A DNA stretch of 64,000 bases, from the NCBI GenBank assembly GCA_009767595.1, contig VSDK01021620.1, positions 78,082-142,081 of the forward strand. Reading direction: 5' to 3'. The translations under genes were made by a program, and so were the position numbers. Every line of letters starts with the position of its first letter. Positions within the stretch are counted from its first letter, which is position 1. The notes beneath the pieces were generated by a model that worked only from the letters and a program-made list of their open reading frames with translations, searched no databases and was not told the DNA's origin. Positions 54,501-57,500 of this stretch are shown piece by piece. The DNA comes from Symbiodinium kawagutii (lineage: Eukaryota; Sar; Dinophyceae; Suessiales; Symbiodiniaceae).

Positions 54501-57500
54501 GTAACCCACCGGATCTCACCGGTGCGGGCTACCCCTCGTTGTGGGCCGTCCATGGCCGTCCCGGTGTCCCCGTTGGGCGCTCCGCACCAAGGCCTGTCCT
54601 CCGCTCCAGTCGCCGCAGCGCAGCGTGGCGATGCGCTGCTCCTGACTCCGCGGGATCGCGGGAAGCCATGGGAAATGGTGGTGAAATGATGGGTGAATGA
54701 TCGTTAAACCGTGGTTAATGGGAGAACCGGGATAACCATTAACCAAGTTGATCATTATAGGTTAACATTTCCAAGTTAATATTACGTATAGTTAAACATT
54801 GCTTGATGTTACCATGTCATTAACATTATAGGTTAACGATTACCTTTTAATGGGATAAACATTAACCGTTAACATTAAGTAACAGGAAACCATTATAGTA
54901 ACAGGAAACCAAGTAACCATTTCCAAATAAACCATGGTAAATAGTGGTGAAAATAGTTCTGAATGATGGGCTAAATGATGGTTATACATAGTTGATGATG
55001 GGTTAAATCATAGTTCATGATGGGTTGAATGATGGGTAAATAGTGGTGAAATGATGGTGATGGATGGTTACGGTTTACCATTAGTGTTACCATAAGGGCT
55101 TGTCAACAATGGCTACCAAGGGTAAACCATGCTTAATGGCTCAATGATGGTTATCAAGCCCTTACAAGGGTTTTTTATCACGCAGTTTTAGATACGAACC
55201 CCCTCTACTGAGTATCTTAAGCACCAAAAAATGAGTTTTGGGGTTCCCCGGTCGATTTTCCCATTGCTAAATAGGTTATGATCGCTGGATAATGATCGAA
55301 ATGTTTGTGAAAATTCAACTGCCAATGGTGCAATTCCGGCAGCTTTGGCCCACAAGGGAAGTTGATGAAGCAAAACGAAAGCGCGCGCTGTTCGCGGTTT
55401 GCAGTAGCAGTGTGACCCGAAACTAAGCTCTGAGATGCAGAAACAAATCGTATCTGGTTGGTGGTTGAACCACCACTATGAAAGATACTCATCAACCAAC
55501 CATTTGCCAATAGTCACTAGGGAAAACAGAACATGTCGATCAAACCACCAACCAGAAAGCCTATGATTTGCCTGTTGCTCATCACAAAGTGGAACGTATT
55601 CTTTGTTCACATCAGTTCCCAAGGGGCAACCCGGCAAAGCTATGTCCACAACTCCCCAAGGCAGCAACTGCATAGACAACCAAGAGCTGTTTCCTTGCAA
55701 CTTTCTTTTGCAAGCTGTCGAAAAGTAGTTCATTGTTTGCAGAATTCCAAATGACTTGGTAACAAACCATGTTGTGACTACGTAACCTACCTTCACCCTA
55801 CCATTTAGCAAACAAATTCCTCTGGTTTGCCATTTCCCATGTTTGTTTGCACATCAAGCTAAAATCGCTATGGCTTATACCGCACAGGCTGACAGGCAAA
55901 TCTTCGTATTGGTGCTCTACTGTCTGAACAGTGTGTACAGATCCAAAAATCACCAAAGGTACCATGATTTCGTAGAAACATATCCCCACCTTGCTCGAAA
56001 CAGAATCCTACCATCGATCACAGTCACATCAAAATGAAAGTCCCACCAGTTTTCTACCACTCTGAACCAGCACTATCAACTATGGCACCAATTCCCTTTC
56101 TTAACTTCAGTTCACAATGTAAAAAAACACACGGTGATACTATGGAATATGATATATGCTTAAACAAGCACTATTTGGTGGTTTCTCAAAATAGGGGACT
56201 CCCCAAATCATCCAATATTTGTCATTTACAATTAGTAATAGACCATCCCCAATCTTGAGAACCCCCATATGGTAGTTGTCTAACCATTATTATCATTGCT
56301 ATCCCGCATTATTAATCATTAGAACCCCCCAGAAAACCACCATTTTTCTCTGGAGGGACATGGTAAATGAGTCTCACAATGATGCGTTGGTAGTAACTCC
56401 AATGAAATCAACTATCCTGGGTAATTTATCATGATTCATGATGAGTTTTCATTTTCTCCTATGAGCCACCATTTATCACTGGTAAAATGCATATTGGTCT
56501 GATTGTTGGTGATTCTCTCCAGTATAATCCCCTATATAAGTATCATATAAAACACCCATGACTAGGGTTTTCACCAGTATAATCTTCTGGTTGGTGGTTT
56601 CAAGCCCTATGAAAAACATTAGTCACCCAATCATTTGTCAATAATCACTAGGGAAGACCGGAAGACAGAAAACCACCAACCAGTTATATCTTACTGGTGA
56701 AAACAGTAGTTGTTTAACCGCTGTTGTTGCTTATGAGTCCCTATTACTAACCATCATTACTGGTTATATAACCCCAATAAAACGCCTACGAAACCACTAT
56801 GGCAGTGGGTCAAAACCCTGTACCCCTGGTTCCCCATCATTAACCATTGTTTTCCCTATAGTTTCTTGGTTATTTTCCCCCATGAGTTAGTTGGTGAATA
56901 TTGACCCATAGCCACTATCAAAACCACCATTTCTCACTGGAGACGACCATGACAACTCCCCCTGCTTCGCCCTTCAGCCACCTCTTCACCAGGCGATTTC
57001 CCTTTCGGCGAATCGCCTTCGCGGTCGGACCCAATCTCCGGGGTGTCGCTGGTGATCAAACTCGATCAGACTTGTGATGCAAAACTTGATCAAACTTGAT
57101 CCAACTTGGCTTGACTCGTGAAAAACGGGTGCCAAAAAGCTTGGAACATGTTGAGTATTATCCCCATGAAATGGGTTGGTTCACTGCTTGACCCAAAGCC
57201 ATATAGTTGGTACATCTCGCCTATACTTGTTAGTTACCATCCCCCAGTAGTTGGTTGCTTAATACCATCAACCATTGTTTTCTCTATAGTTGTGTTGCTC
57301 AATATCCCCATTACTTGGTTGATTCATATTAACCCATAGCCATTTATAGGGCTTTGAACCATGAATAGTGGTTTCTAGTTGTAACCTCTAGTTGTCATAG
57401 TTGATAAAACCACTAGTTTAGCTGTAACCACTAGTTGTAACCTCTAGTTGTCACTACTGGTTGCCCATTATTTTGTATCATTAACCGCTATTCATGGTTA

